Shown in pieces: positions 43,163 to 51,042 of a stretch of DNA of 64,000 nucleotides. The notes under the pieces are model-generated. The model saw only the letters and a program-made list of their open reading frames with translations, ran no database searches and was not told the DNA's origin. Each line of letters begins with the position of its first letter. Position 1 is the first letter of the stretch. Made by a program: the position numbers and the translations under genes. Source of the DNA: Chloroflexota bacterium (GTDB lineage: Bacteria > Chloroflexota > Dehalococcoidia > Lucifugimonadales > UBA3495); NCBI GenBank assembly GCA_022573285.1, contig JACZUF010000006.1, positions 1 through 64,000 on the forward strand, written 5' to 3'.

Positions 43163-43807
43163 GTGGCATCGGTGAAAGAAACTCAGTTGAGCCAGGAAAA
43201 ATTCGAGCAGGGGATGACCACCCAGCAGTACATCGATCAGATCAAGGTCAACAAAGAACCGTTCGTGACGATCTATGAGACAGTCCAAATCTCGGCCGAT
43301 TCGTTGAGCCTTTTCGACGGGTTGAGCGAACCGCTGAATTTGGCTGTTTTCACCGCCGATTGGTGCGGCGACGCCATGAGCACCACTCCGGTGATCCTAA
43401 AGCTGGCCGACAGCACCCCGAACCTCTCTGTTCAAGTATTCAACCGGGACGACGAACTGGAGTTGAGCAACAGCTTTTTGCCCGAGCACCGGGCGGGGAC
43501 CGTGCCCATCTTCGTGGTCTTGGACCAGGATATGAACCAGGTGGCCCGTTTCATCGAGACTGCCGGCACTCTGGTGCCGGACATCGACGCCATGGACGCC
43601 GCCATCGACCAGGAAATCGCCGGACTGAGCGAGGACGAACAACGCCAGGCCAGGCGGGGCCGGCGCACGTCTTACCGGGTTGAGCGCGCCCAAGCGTGGG
43701 GAGATGTGATCCTGAAAGAATTTGGCGGCCTGGTGGCCGAGGCTCTGGCCGGGAGCCCCCTGGACCGGCCCCTAGAAGGCGGCACCAAGTGGCCTCCCGA
43801 GGATTAA
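43163..43807 (+). CDS. Thioredoxin-family protein with a single active-site Cys
   Basis: I prefer the GTG at 43163, which has AGGGGGTG 5-8 bases upstream, over the GTG at 43154. The 214-residue protein has the thioredoxin-fold strand NLAVFTADWCGDAMSTTPVI and a cis-Pro region (AGTVPIFVVLDQD). The motif is WCGDA: the second Cys of the WCGDC family motif is replaced by Ala, so it cannot do ordinary dithiol exchange and may act through mixed disulfides or as a chaperone-like protein. It is followed by a small acidic gene. Confidence 0.82.
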   Translation: MASVKETQLSQEKFEQGMTTQQYIDQIKVNKEPFVTIYETVQISADSLSLFDGLSEPLNLAVFTADWCGDAMSTTPVILKLADSTPNLSVQVFNRDDELELSNSFLPEHRAGTVPIFVVLDQDMNQVARFIETAGTLVPDIDAMDAAIDQEIAGLSEDEQRQARRGRRTSYRVERAQAWGDVILKEFGGLVAEALAGSPLDRPLEGGTKWPPED

Positions 43808-43843
43808 ATCCAACTGCTGGGAAATCGTTCCGAGAGGCCGGTA

Positions 43844-44116
43844 ATGGCTGAAGAACTCATCGGCATGGAAGACATGGCGGAGATATTCGAGGTCACCGAC
43901 GCTTTGGGGATACACCGTGAGTCGGTACGGGTCGAACTCACCAAGGAAGACCCCGGCTCCATCCGCAAGGTGGCCGACGGGATGGTGGAGATCACGCTGC
44001 CGGTCAACGAGAGCACCGAGGTCTTCTGCCGGAAGTTGCGCATCGACCTGGAGGCCATGGGCTACCGTCCGTCGGACTCCGTACTCAACTACGACGACGA
44101 CGATGAAGACGGTTAA
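43844..44116 (+). CDS. Small acidic hypothetical protein (90 residues)
   Basis: GAGAGG lies 7 bases before the ATG. The protein is acidic, with a helical N-terminus (EELIGMEDMAEIFEVTDALG) and a final YDDDDEDG. I do not recognise the family. It lies 37 bases after the thioredoxin-like gene in the same direction and is probably cotranscribed with it. Confidence 0.6.
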   Translation: MAEELIGMEDMAEIFEVTDALGIHRESVRVELTKEDPGSIRKVADGMVEITLPVNESTEVFCRKLRIDLEAMGYRPSDSVLNYDDDDEDG

Positions 44117-44144
44117 CCGCCGGTTAGGCTAATCATCCGGTGGC

Positions 44145-44669
44145 CTAATAACCCGGTTCCCGCCACTCGAAGGCCAGATCGGCGTAGCGCACGAAGACCG
44201 CTCCCCCAGGTGCAGCCATGGGCCCGTTGGCGGCCAACAGCGCGATGGTGTGCTGCTCGCCCGGCCGCGCGTCGTCGGTGATCAACACCCGCTGGGGCAC
44301 GTTGAACCCCTGTACCGCGCCCCGGTCCCGGTTGCACTCCCCGTCGATCCACAGCTCTCCGTAGTCGTCGATGCAGGTCTCGAATTGCACCCTAACCCCG
44401 GTTGTGGGGTGGCCTTCCACGGTCTCTGGGAAGGTCAGGTTTATCCGGTACCAGACGAAGGAGAAACCGTGGGAGACCCACTTGCCCAGGTCCTGGCACA
44501 CCTCCCAACCGGAGTCGTCGTAATCGGGAAGGCGGGCCGGTGAGCCTTCAAGTTGTGAGATCAGGCCCTCGTTGGGCTCGCCGGGCACTAGACCCTGGGC
44601 GTATTTCCACCGGCCCTTCACCGCCGCCAGGCCGCTGCTGGTATTTAAGTCAATCACCGCTCTAGGCAT
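44145..44669 (-). CDS. Galactose-binding-fold protein (GH2 sugar-binding-domain-like)
   Basis: A 174-residue protein: GRWKYAQGLVPGE, DYDDSGWEVCQDLGKWV, WYRINLTFPE and VRVQFETCIDDYGELWIDGEC. This is the jelly-roll layout found at the N-terminus of family 2 glycoside hydrolases. It stands alone without a catalytic domain, and has no signal peptide. The function is unknown; carbohydrate binding is an inference. Confidence 0.7.
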   Translation of the reverse strand: MPRAVIDLNTSSGLAAVKGRWKYAQGLVPGEPNEGLISQLEGSPARLPDYDDSGWEVCQDLGKWVSHGFSFVWYRINLTFPETVEGHPTTGVRVQFETCIDDYGELWIDGECNRDRGAVQGFNVPQRVLITDDARPGEQHTIALLAANGPMAAPGGAVFVRYADLAFEWREPGY

Positions 44670-44756
44670 GGTTTCCCCTCGTTACCCTATTTTCAAATGC
44701 TCGTGTAATTTCTTGTAAAAAGCTTTTCATCAATGAGATTGGGCGGCATTCTCTTC

Positions 44757-44865
44757 CCAAACTCGTCTTTCCGGCGAAGGCCGGAATCCAGAAAGCCTGC
44801 TTCGACCACCCGTCATCCTGGGCGAGGACCCTGGATTCCAGCTTCCGCTGGAATGACGAGTTTGG
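44757..44865. repeat. MITE-like element with 35-base terminal inverted repeats
   Basis: 44757-44791 and 44831-44865 are near-perfect inverted copies (outer ends CCAAACTCGTC...), each containing its own TTCCGGCGAAGGCCGGAA-type hairpin, around a 39-base centre. It has no ORF. The sequence type (CGTC-TTCCGGCGAAGGCCGGAATCCAG) is a widespread bacterial repeat family. A related degenerate half-unit continues to about 44952. The 44670-44977 gap holds nothing else. Confidence 0.75.
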
Positions 44866-44977
44866 GACCGCAACTATATTCCTTCCGGCGAGAGCCTCAG
44901 TCCAGGCAAGTGTTTGCTGGTTCCCGGCTCTCACCGGGATGACGGATCAGGCGTTGGGTGATTTTCGGTAAGTGACA

Positions 44978-45625
44978 CTAGATGCCCACGATCTTGATGC
45001 CGGCGTGGACCTTGTAGATCCGATTAATGTTCACCAGCATGGGCGTTATCTGTTCCACGTACTTGGCGTTGGCCAGACTGCCGCCGTCCACGCCCCGCAG
45101 GTTCTTGATCTTGTCGGCCAGGCCCATCACCAACTTCTTGGCGTCGGCGTGGTCCGAGCAGACCACCACGTCCCCCTCCATGGTCACGTTGGGGTCCAGC
45201 AGTTCCTCGGCGCTGGCGTTCTGGAAGGCCGCCACCACCTGGGAATCGGGCAGCATCTCCTGGGCTTCCTGGGCGGCGGACCCGGCCTCGACCTCCACCG
45301 CGCTGGCCCCCTTGCCCCGCTCGAACTTCATGGGTGCGATCACGCAGACCACGATCTTCCCCTTTAGCGCCGGGCCAAGGGCCTCCAACACCGGGCGTTG
45401 GCCCTCGTAGGGGAAGGCCAAGAAGACCACATCCGCCGCCGCCGCTGCGCCGGAGTTATCGGTGCCCTTGATTACGACGCCCGGCGCCGACTGGGCTAAC
45501 TCCTCGGCGGCCGCCGCGCCCCGGGATGCGTCCCGGGACCCTATGATCGGCGTTTCTCCGGCCATGGCCAGCCGAAGGGCCAGTCCTCTGCCCTCCGGCC
45601 CGGTTCCTCCCAAGATCGCCAGCAT
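44978..45625 (-). CDS. NADPH-dependent F420 reductase-like protein (NpdG family)
   Basis: The start ATG at 45625 has GGGAGG 6 bases upstream, giving 215 residues; the longer open frame is an unlikely extension. The N-terminus MLAILGGTGPEGRGLALRLA is the Rossmann motif of F420H2:NADP oxidoreductases, followed by GSRDASRG (NADP 2'-phosphate-binding Ser-Arg) and DVVFLAFPYEGQ. The C-terminus ends in the short dimer helix. Such enzymes move hydride between NADP and F420 and support the view that the LLM proteins here may use F420. A TrkA/KR domain-type dehydrogenase is a less likely alternative. Confidence 0.83.
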   Translation of the reverse strand: MLAILGGTGPEGRGLALRLAMAGETPIIGSRDASRGAAAAEELAQSAPGVVIKGTDNSGAAAAADVVFLAFPYEGQRPVLEALGPALKGKIVVCVIAPMKFERGKGASAVEVEAGSAAQEAQEMLPDSQVVAAFQNASAEELLDPNVTMEGDVVVCSDHADAKKLVMGLADKIKNLRGVDGGSLANAKYVEQITPMLVNINRIYKVHAGIKIVGI

Positions 45626-45923
45626 GGATCCTCCCGATAAACCCTGTTGGATTGACGGCCTCAGCCTGGTGCGAACCGGCTGGCGGCCAGGTGTGCCTGC
45701 CCCGTGTGACTGATTATGCGGCAACACTATAGCCGTAACGCGATACCGAGGGGAAGCGCTGCTAAAGCAGCGGTGATAAACGGTGGTTGAGGGACCCAAA
45801 AACAGGGAATGATCTTGGCGATGGGACGAGGCCAACCCTTTGACACCCGCCCCGAAAAAGTACGCTTTACTTGACTAGCCGGACCTGTGAATACCGAGTC
45901 CAGAATGCCCGCGATCGGTGGGC

Positions 45924-46682
45924 TTATGCTTTTTGGGCAAGGATAACAAGTTTACGTGCCGTGTTGTCGTAGGGACCCCCTTCGAGGTCACCGTACGTTT
46001 TAACACTCTGGAACCCAGCCTCACGCATTAGGGCGACCAGTTCCGTCGCCGCAAACAAGCGATGGGTGAAGGACCATTCTTCTCTCTGGCCCGAAGAAAT
46101 CTTGATCCAACGCACGTCCATCTGTCCCCAATCCTCCGCTGGGCGCCTCTCTTGCAGGAAGAGGGAGCCCTCTATTTCAGACCAATCCCGCTCTTGAAAG
46201 ATGCGCGCCAGCACCTCTTTTCCGATCGTTTGCAGCACCAAGATTCCTCCCGGTAGCAATGAGGCGTGGATATTGCGAATCACTTGCAGGTCGTCCGCTG
46301 GGTCCTCGAAGTAGCCGAAAGAAGTGTTTAAGTTCAGTGCCATGTTAAAGGAATTTGGCTGCCGGAACGCACGCATGTCCTGCCGGAGGAACTCGATGGT
46401 CAACCCCTCCTCGCGGGCTTGTTGGCGTGCCTGGTCCAGAAACTTGACCGTCCTGTCCACTCCGGTCACGCTGAACCCTCGGCGGGCTAGTTCCAATGCG
46501 TGCCTCCCCATGCCACAGCAAAGGTCTAAGACACGGGCGGAAGGTGCGACGCTTGTAAGCGACAGGATAGCGTCTACTTCGACAGCGGCTTGCTCCAAGC
46601 TCGCTGGTCTGGACAAGAATGGCCCCACCATCGACTCCCAAACTTCATCTGGCAACTCCCATGGTAGCTCTGCGCTGTCCAT
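45924..46682 (-). CDS. Class I SAM-dependent methyltransferase
   Basis: Start at ATG 46682 with GGAGAC upstream, giving 252 residues; the longer frame overlaps the kinase gene. Motif I is VLDLCCGMGRHALELARRGFSVTGVD and motif IV MALNLNTSFGYF. The substrate is unknown. It lies just after the streptomycin-kinase-like gene (65-base gap), and both may be part of one accessory module. Confidence 0.85.
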   Translation of the reverse strand: MDSAELPWELPDEVWESMVGPFLSRPASLEQAAVEVDAILSLTSVAPSARVLDLCCGMGRHALELARRGFSVTGVDRTVKFLDQARQQAREEGLTIEFLRQDMRAFRQPNSFNMALNLNTSFGYFEDPADDLQVIRNIHASLLPGGILVLQTIGKEVLARIFQERDWSEIEGSLFLQERRPAEDWGQMDVRWIKISSGQREEWSFTHRLFAATELVALMREAGFQSVKTYGDLEGGPYDNTARKLVILAQKA

Positions 46683-46746
46683 ATTCGTCTCCGTTAGAAA
46701 GGTCTCGCTAACCCGCTGCCACCGTTTCGAATGTTGGTGAAATCCG

Positions 46747-47646
46747 TCAAATCGCCGCAAGCAACTCGGCGCAAGTAATCGCTTCATTCCAAACTTGACC
46801 GCTATCTTCGAAACTCCACCAAGCCGATAGCACCGCCTGGGCCAGCGACCAGCCCACAATCCGCTCCCGGTCGAACCCCAACTCATCGGCGAACTGGTCC
46901 ACGCGACGCGCCAATAGCCTTTCTGGTTTCGGACCGGGAATCAGGCGGTTGCGCACAAAAGCGCCCACTTCGTATTCGGCTTCTCCCACCACTCCCTTGG
47001 GGTCGACGGCCAGCCAGGGTTTGCGCCCCGCCGACAGGATATTGTCATGGTGCAGGTCTCCGTGAAGAAGCACCGGCGGACCCATGGTGCCGATTAGCTC
47101 CGAAAAGAGCGTCTCAGCCTTTTCGACCAAGGGCGCCGAAAAGGGACCGGTCGTCCCGGCAAAGCGTTCTCGTAGCCTCTCTAGTCCCGAGGCCCAATCT
47201 GAGACCGTGGGAAATTGGTGCTCCGGTGGCAGTGGACGCCGCAATTGACTCATGACCTGGGCGGCGATCGAGGTTGCTTGTTCATCATCCGTAAGGCTCG
47301 AGAGCAACGTTCCCGGCTTGAGACGCTCCAGCAACATGGCGCCCAGACCCACGTCGCCCGCTAACAGTTTGACCATCCCCGCGCCGCCGTAAAGACGCAA
47401 CGCCTCCATCTCGTTCATGAACTCATGATGCGGGACCCCCAATTTCAACACCGCATCTTTGCCGTCGGCGCAGAGGACCGGGGCCACGTAGTTATACGAC
47501 AAGGAAGCGAATGGCGGCATGACATTGAGCGACCAACGTCTTTCGCACTCCGTGATGGTCTCGGGAAGCCTGCTTAGCCAGTCGGCGCCCGCCGCTCCGT
47601 GGACATCGATAACCCTTTGGCTAAACCCATCAGGTACTTGTTGCAT
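46747..47646 (-). CDS. Streptomycin 6-kinase / APH(6)-like aminoglycoside phosphotransferase family protein
   Basis: I place the start at ATG 47646, giving 299 residues, the family length; the open frame extends 38 more codons without homology. The Brenner-type motif VLLHGDLHHDNIL and the later LAVDPKGVVGEAEYEVG are the catalytic and metal loops of the aminoglycoside/hydroxyurea kinase family (PF04655). Substrates may be streptomycin or another sugar-like compound; a resistance role is not proven. Confidence 0.85.
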   Translation of the reverse strand: MQQVPDGFSQRVIDVHGAAGADWLSRLPETITECERRWSLNVMPPFASLSYNYVAPVLCADGKDAVLKLGVPHHEFMNEMEALRLYGGAGMVKLLAGDVGLGAMLLERLKPGTLLSSLTDDEQATSIAAQVMSQLRRPLPPEHQFPTVSDWASGLERLRERFAGTTGPFSAPLVEKAETLFSELIGTMGPPVLLHGDLHHDNILSAGRKPWLAVDPKGVVGEAEYEVGAFVRNRLIPGPKPERLLARRVDQFADELGFDRERIVGWSLAQAVLSAWWSFEDSGQVWNEAITCAELLAAI

Positions 47647-47738
47647 CTCTATCTCTGGTCCGGTAGAGGTCCCGTAACGGGATATTATCACGGCATGGGG
47701 CGCCGTTTGCTTCACGTCGGGTACACGGTATCGCTCTG

Positions 47739-47781
47739 CCTCCCGGTCCAACCGCCGCAACTTGTCCGCCGGGGATTCGAG
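47739..47781. repeat. 43-base direct repeat, copy 1, upstream of grpB
   Basis: CCTCCCGGTCCAACCGCC ... ATTCGAG. Its partner is at 48401-48443 with 38 of 43 bases identical. On the minus strand it reads LESPADKLRRLDRE in both copies, and all five differences are synonymous. The two copies flank the grpB gene. Confidence 0.85.
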
Positions 47782-47849
47782 ACCCTGGGGCCTTCGCCCT
47801 AAGCAGGTAGGACGTACAATAGGGGAGATGTCGCGAAACGAGGTGTACG

Positions 47850-48380
47850 GTGCCAGAGCCTATCATAATCGTTGATTACAACCCCGAGTGGCCCAGGGAA
47901 TACGAAAAGACAGCGGCCAGAATCTTCGGAACCATTGGGGATAAGGTCGTGGCTGTGGAGCACATTGGAAGTACCGCCGTCCCAGGGTTGGGGGCCAAGC
48001 CGATCATAGATATCATAGTTGCCGTAGGTGTAATTTCGGACGCACATAAATGCATAACACCTCTTCGATCTATTGGCTATGAATACACCCCGTACCCAGA
48101 TTTTCCAGAGAGGTTATTTTTTCGTGATGGTCCTATGGGAGAAGGTCCCCATCACCTGCACGTGACGGAGTTTACGAGCAGCTTTTGGGAGGAAAAATTA
48201 TTGTTTCGGGATTTCCTTCGGGCCCGTGCGGAGGTGGCCCAGGAATACTTCAATTTAAAAATTCAGTTGGCCGCAAGGTATGGCGCAGACCGTGAAGAGT
48301 ACGAGCCATACACGGAGGCCAAGACATCCTTTATAGAATCTGTGGTAGCCAGAGCCCGTGCTGAAAAGCAATCATCGTGA
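47850..48380 (+). CDS. GrpB family protein (nucleotidyltransferase fold)
   Basis: A 176-residue protein: YNPEWPREYEKTAARIFGTIG, VEHIGSTAVPGLGAKPIIDIIV and EGPHHLHVTEFTSSFWEEKLLFRDFLRA, the hallmarks of UPF0157/GrpB. The GST...PIID region fits the polymerase-beta-like nucleotidyltransferase fold. Start GTG with GAGGTG 6 bases upstream. The function is not established. It is bracketed by the 43-base direct repeats, which suggests insertion as a cassette. Confidence 0.9.
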   Translation: MPEPIIIVDYNPEWPREYEKTAARIFGTIGDKVVAVEHIGSTAVPGLGAKPIIDIIVAVGVISDAHKCITPLRSIGYEYTPYPDFPERLFFRDGPMGEGPHHLHVTEFTSSFWEEKLLFRDFLRARAEVAQEYFNLKIQLAARYGADREEYEPYTEAKTSFIESVVARARAEKQSS

Positions 48381-48400
48381 ATACTCGCGGGCATGCTAAC

Positions 48401-48443
48401 CCTCCCGGTCCAGCCGCCGCAGCTTGTCCGCTGGGGACTCAAG
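48401..48443. repeat. 43-base direct repeat, copy 2, downstream of grpB
   Basis: Second copy of the 47739 repeat. On the minus strand it lies in the open frame (TAA)-EHKAESRELESPADKLRRLDREG-stop, split here, and looks like the last 15 or so codons of a protein-coding gene of unknown identity. No upstream continuation of that gene is present. Confidence 0.8.
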
Positions 48444-48750
48444 TTCTCGGCTTTCGGCCTTGTGCTCTTAGAGGCCAGTCTCTGGGGCCATGTCAGAGTC
48501 TACGGCCCGTCCCAACCGCGAGTCCGCCAATGCCGTGCCGGGCGGGTAGGGCAACCCGGATTTCCATCTTGTGTTCCCAGTCAGGCCCGGCGATAATGGG
48601 AGCCAATATTCGCCGCCGGCACAGCCGGGTTTTCATATGGGTTGTTCTCTGGTGTTTTGTAGGGGTTTGCCGCTCTTCACCAAAGGCCGGCAGGTTAATT
48701 AAGTAAGCAACAGAAACTAATAAACACTCCGAAATGGACGGTTCCAATCA
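48444..48750. other. Gene-free remainder of the gap between grpB and the thiolase-like gene
   Basis: About 300 bases with short, unconvincing ORFs. At 48611-48629 lies CGCCGCCGGCACAGCCGGG, a GC-rich motif also seen near 23042, 34471 and 42545. I see no promoter I can call with confidence. Confidence 0.4.
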
Positions 48751-49932
48751 ATGGTAGACCTTAGGCGTACGGCCGCCATCGTCGGCGTGCACGAGCACAT
48801 CACCCGGTTCGCGCCGGACAAGAGCGAACTGCAGATCCAGGGCGAGAGCATCATCAAGGCCCTGGAGGACGCCGGCCTGGCCAAGAAGGACGTGGACGGC
48901 CTGTTCTGCGCTTCGATGTCGGTCCGCAGCAGCGGCCTGAACCTGGCCGACTATCTGAACCTGTATCCCAAGATGGTGGACAACACCACTGTGGGCGGCG
49001 GCTCCTTCGAGTTCCACCTCTCCCACGCGTTGAACGCCATCGCCGCCGGCCGCATCAACTGCGCCGTCATCACCTACGCCACCCTGGCCCGCTCGGGCGG
49101 GGTGTCCGTCGGCACCGGCGGCATCAGCCGGCAGGGCCATCCCCGTCTGGAACCGTCTCCCGACAGTTTTGAAGAGCTATACGGGCTGACGACCGTGGGC
49201 CTGTACGCCATGATCGCCCAGCGGCACATGCACCTCTACGGCACCACATCCGAGCAGTTGGCCGAGATCGCCGTGACCATGCGCAGGCACGCTTCATTGA
49301 ACCCGGAGGCCCTGTTCCGCGACCCGATCACCGTGGAAGACGTGATGCGGTCTCCGGTGGTATCCACCCCGCTGCACCGCAACGACTGCTGCGTCATCAC
49401 CGACGGCGGCGGCGCGGTGGTGGTGGCCTCCGCGGAAGTGGCCCGCAACTGTAAGCAGACCCCCGTGTGGGTCTTGGGCGCGGGAGAAGCGGTGGCCCAT
49501 CAGGGCGCCGGGAAGCGCGACCTGATGTACATCGCCGCCAAGCAGAGCCACGAACCGGCCTTCGCCATGGCCGGCGTCACCCACAAAGACATCGACATGG
49601 CCATGATCTACGACTCATTCACCATCACCGTGCTGGAAACCCTCGAAGACCTGGGCTTCTGCGAGAAGGGCGAGGGTGGCCCGTTCGTCCAGAACGGCCG
49701 CATCGGCCTGGGCGGCGAACTTCCGATCAATACCGACGGCGGCGGCCTGTCCTCCAACCATCCCGGTATGCGGGGTCTATTCCTGTTGCTGGAGGCCACC
49801 CGGCAACTCCGGCACCAGTTCGAGGGGACGGAGCGGCAGGTGCCCAACTGCAAGATTGCGCTCTGCCACGGGACCGGTGGGGCGTTGGGCTCCCGCCACA
49901 GCGGCGGCACAGTCATCCTGGGGAGGGACTAA
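48751..49932 (+). CDS. Thiolase-like protein (SCP2/lipid-transfer type)
   Basis: A 393-residue thiolase-fold protein: IVGVHEHITRFAPDKSELQ at the start, NTTVGGGSFEFHLSHALNAI, TDGGGAVVVASAEVARNC, GGGLSSNHPGMRG and CHGTGGALGSRHSGG at the end. The Cys that normally attacks the acyl group (SC in GxSC) is Phe/Glu here (GGGSFEF), so classical condensation is doubtful. It is followed 3 bases later by a DUF35 OB-fold gene. Such pairs occur in sterol-side-chain and polyketide-like pathways as acyl-CoA-binding complexes. Confidence 0.88.
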   Translation: MVDLRRTAAIVGVHEHITRFAPDKSELQIQGESIIKALEDAGLAKKDVDGLFCASMSVRSSGLNLADYLNLYPKMVDNTTVGGGSFEFHLSHALNAIAAGRINCAVITYATLARSGGVSVGTGGISRQGHPRLEPSPDSFEELYGLTTVGLYAMIAQRHMHLYGTTSEQLAEIAVTMRRHASLNPEALFRDPITVEDVMRSPVVSTPLHRNDCCVITDGGGAVVVASAEVARNCKQTPVWVLGAGEAVAHQGAGKRDLMYIAAKQSHEPAFAMAGVTHKDIDMAMIYDSFTITVLETLEDLGFCEKGEGGPFVQNGRIGLGGELPINTDGGGLSSNHPGMRGLFLLLEATRQLRHQFEGTERQVPNCKIALCHGTGGALGSRHSGGTVILGRD

Positions 49933-49935
49933 AAA

Positions 49936-50343
49936 ATGACAACTTGGAACAAACCCCTGCCCACCGTATCCGGCGAGACCAAGACCTTCTGGGACATGTG
50001 CCAGCGGGGCACTCTGCTGATTCAGAAGTGCGATAGCTGCAACGAGTACCAGTGGTATCCCCGGGGCATCTGCGCCAACTGCTGGTCCAACGACATCAAG
50101 TGGACGCCGTCATCGGGACGGGGCACCGTCTGGACCTTTACCGTGACCAACCAGAACCGGACCCCCGGTTTCGACACGGGGCCCTACGTGCTGGCCTTGG
50201 TGGAACTGGAAGAGGGCGTGCGCATGTTCACCAACATCGTGGAATGCGACCCCAAAGACGTAACCATCGGCATGCCGGTGGAAGTCACCTTCGAACGCGC
50301 CACCGACCAGATATCCATTCCCTATTTCAAACCCGCGTCCTAG
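49936..50343 (+). CDS. Zn-ribbon OB-fold protein (DUF35 family)
   Basis: A 135-residue protein: QKCDSCNEYQWYPRGICANCW (four Cys, rubredoxin-like zinc ribbon) followed by an OB-fold, GTVWTFTVTNQNRTPGF and GMPVEVTFERATDQ. It is the usual small partner of SCP2/thiolase-like subunits and probably binds the acyl-CoA chain. It is translationally adjacent to the thiolase-like gene. Confidence 0.92.
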   Translation: MTTWNKPLPTVSGETKTFWDMCQRGTLLIQKCDSCNEYQWYPRGICANCWSNDIKWTPSSGRGTVWTFTVTNQNRTPGFDTGPYVLALVELEEGVRMFTNIVECDPKDVTIGMPVEVTFERATDQISIPYFKPAS

Positions 50344-50365
50344 GACGCAAATAACGCTCTAAAAA

Positions 50366-50402
50366 CGTAGGGGCGTCCCGATGGAATCGGGACGCCCCTA
50401 CG
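50366..50402. repeat. GTAGGGGC hairpin repeat with CGTCCCGATGGAATCGGGACG core
   Basis: CGTAGGGGCGTCCCGAT-GGA-ATCGGGACGCCCCTACG, a near-perfect palindrome 23 bases after the DUF35 stop codon. It is one of three hairpins in the 50344-50586 gap and can also act as terminator. Confidence 0.85.
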
Positions 50403-50421
50403 CATGTTTGATAGATTGGCG

Positions 50422-50450
50422 TGTAGGGGCAGGTTTCAAACCTGCCCTGT
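50422..50450. repeat. GTAGGGGCAGGTTTCAAACCTGCCC hairpin repeat
   Basis: Second hairpin of the group, same orientation as the copies at 53121 and 54511. Confidence 0.85.
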
Positions 50451-50513
50451 TTCGCTTCAACCGTCTTTGGCTTGAACACACTATTCGATCAGCGACTACT
50501 CCTGTAATGAATC

Positions 50514-50540
50514 AGGGCGGGTCACAGACCCGCCCCTACG
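50514..50540. repeat. Inverted GGGCGGGT...ACCCGCCCCTAC hairpin repeat
   Basis: Inverted partner of the copy at 50422; the two bracket about 63 bases that hold no gene. Confidence 0.8.
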
Positions 50541-50586
50541 TGCCGTGGTTGTACCGGTCAAATGCAATTAACGCCGTACGATTGTC

Positions 50587-50943
50587 TCAACCCTCCTGGG
50601 CCTGGACCCGCAATTCCTCGCATTTGTCTTGGTCGGCCTGGGACAGTTCCGGTTGATCGTCGAACAGGTAGACCACGGCGCGCTGGCCGTAATAATGGTC
50701 GGCCAGCGGGTCCAACTCGATGGCCCGCGTCAGGTCGGCGATGGCGTCGTCGTACTTCCCCGCCTCGTACCAAGAACAGCCCCGGTTGTAGTAAGCGTCG
50801 GCATGCTCCGGGTCCAATTCAAGGGCCTTGGTGAAGTCCTCAATGGCCCGGTGGTAGACGCCGTTGCGGCCGTAGCGGCTCCCCCGGTTCACGTACCCGG
50901 CGGCGTCCGTTGGTTCCTCTTGATGTCTGCGTTCAAAAACCAT
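50587..50943 (-). CDS. Small TPR protein
   Basis: Start at ATG 50943, giving 118 residues; the open frame extends upstream into a hairpin repeat. About three tetratricopeptide units: AGYVNRGSRYGRNGVYHRAIEDFTKALELDPEHAD and AYYNRGCSWYEAGKYDDAI, split here by unit. It has no membrane segment. The function is unknown; it is separated from the SDR gene by a repeat hairpin. Confidence 0.75.
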   Translation of the reverse strand: MVFERRHQEEPTDAAGYVNRGSRYGRNGVYHRAIEDFTKALELDPEHADAYYNRGCSWYEAGKYDDAIADLTRAIELDPLADHYYGQRAVVYLFDDQPELSQADQDKCEELRVQAQEG

Positions 50944-50983
50944 GTGGATATTCGCGCTTTTGTCTAACCGATTTGATGTCGTA

Positions 50984-51024
50984 CGTAGGGGCACCCCGAT
51001 TTCATCGGGGCCGTGCCCCTACGG
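50984..51024. repeat. GTAGGGGC hairpin repeat between TPR and SDR genes
   Basis: CGTAGGGGCACCCCGAT-TTC-ATCGGGGCCGTGCCCCTACGG, a member of the repeat family with a nested inner hairpin, very similar to 53036-53075. It sits 19 bases beyond the SDR stop codon. Confidence 0.85.
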
Positions 51025-51042
51025 TTCAGGGTCCGGCAATTT

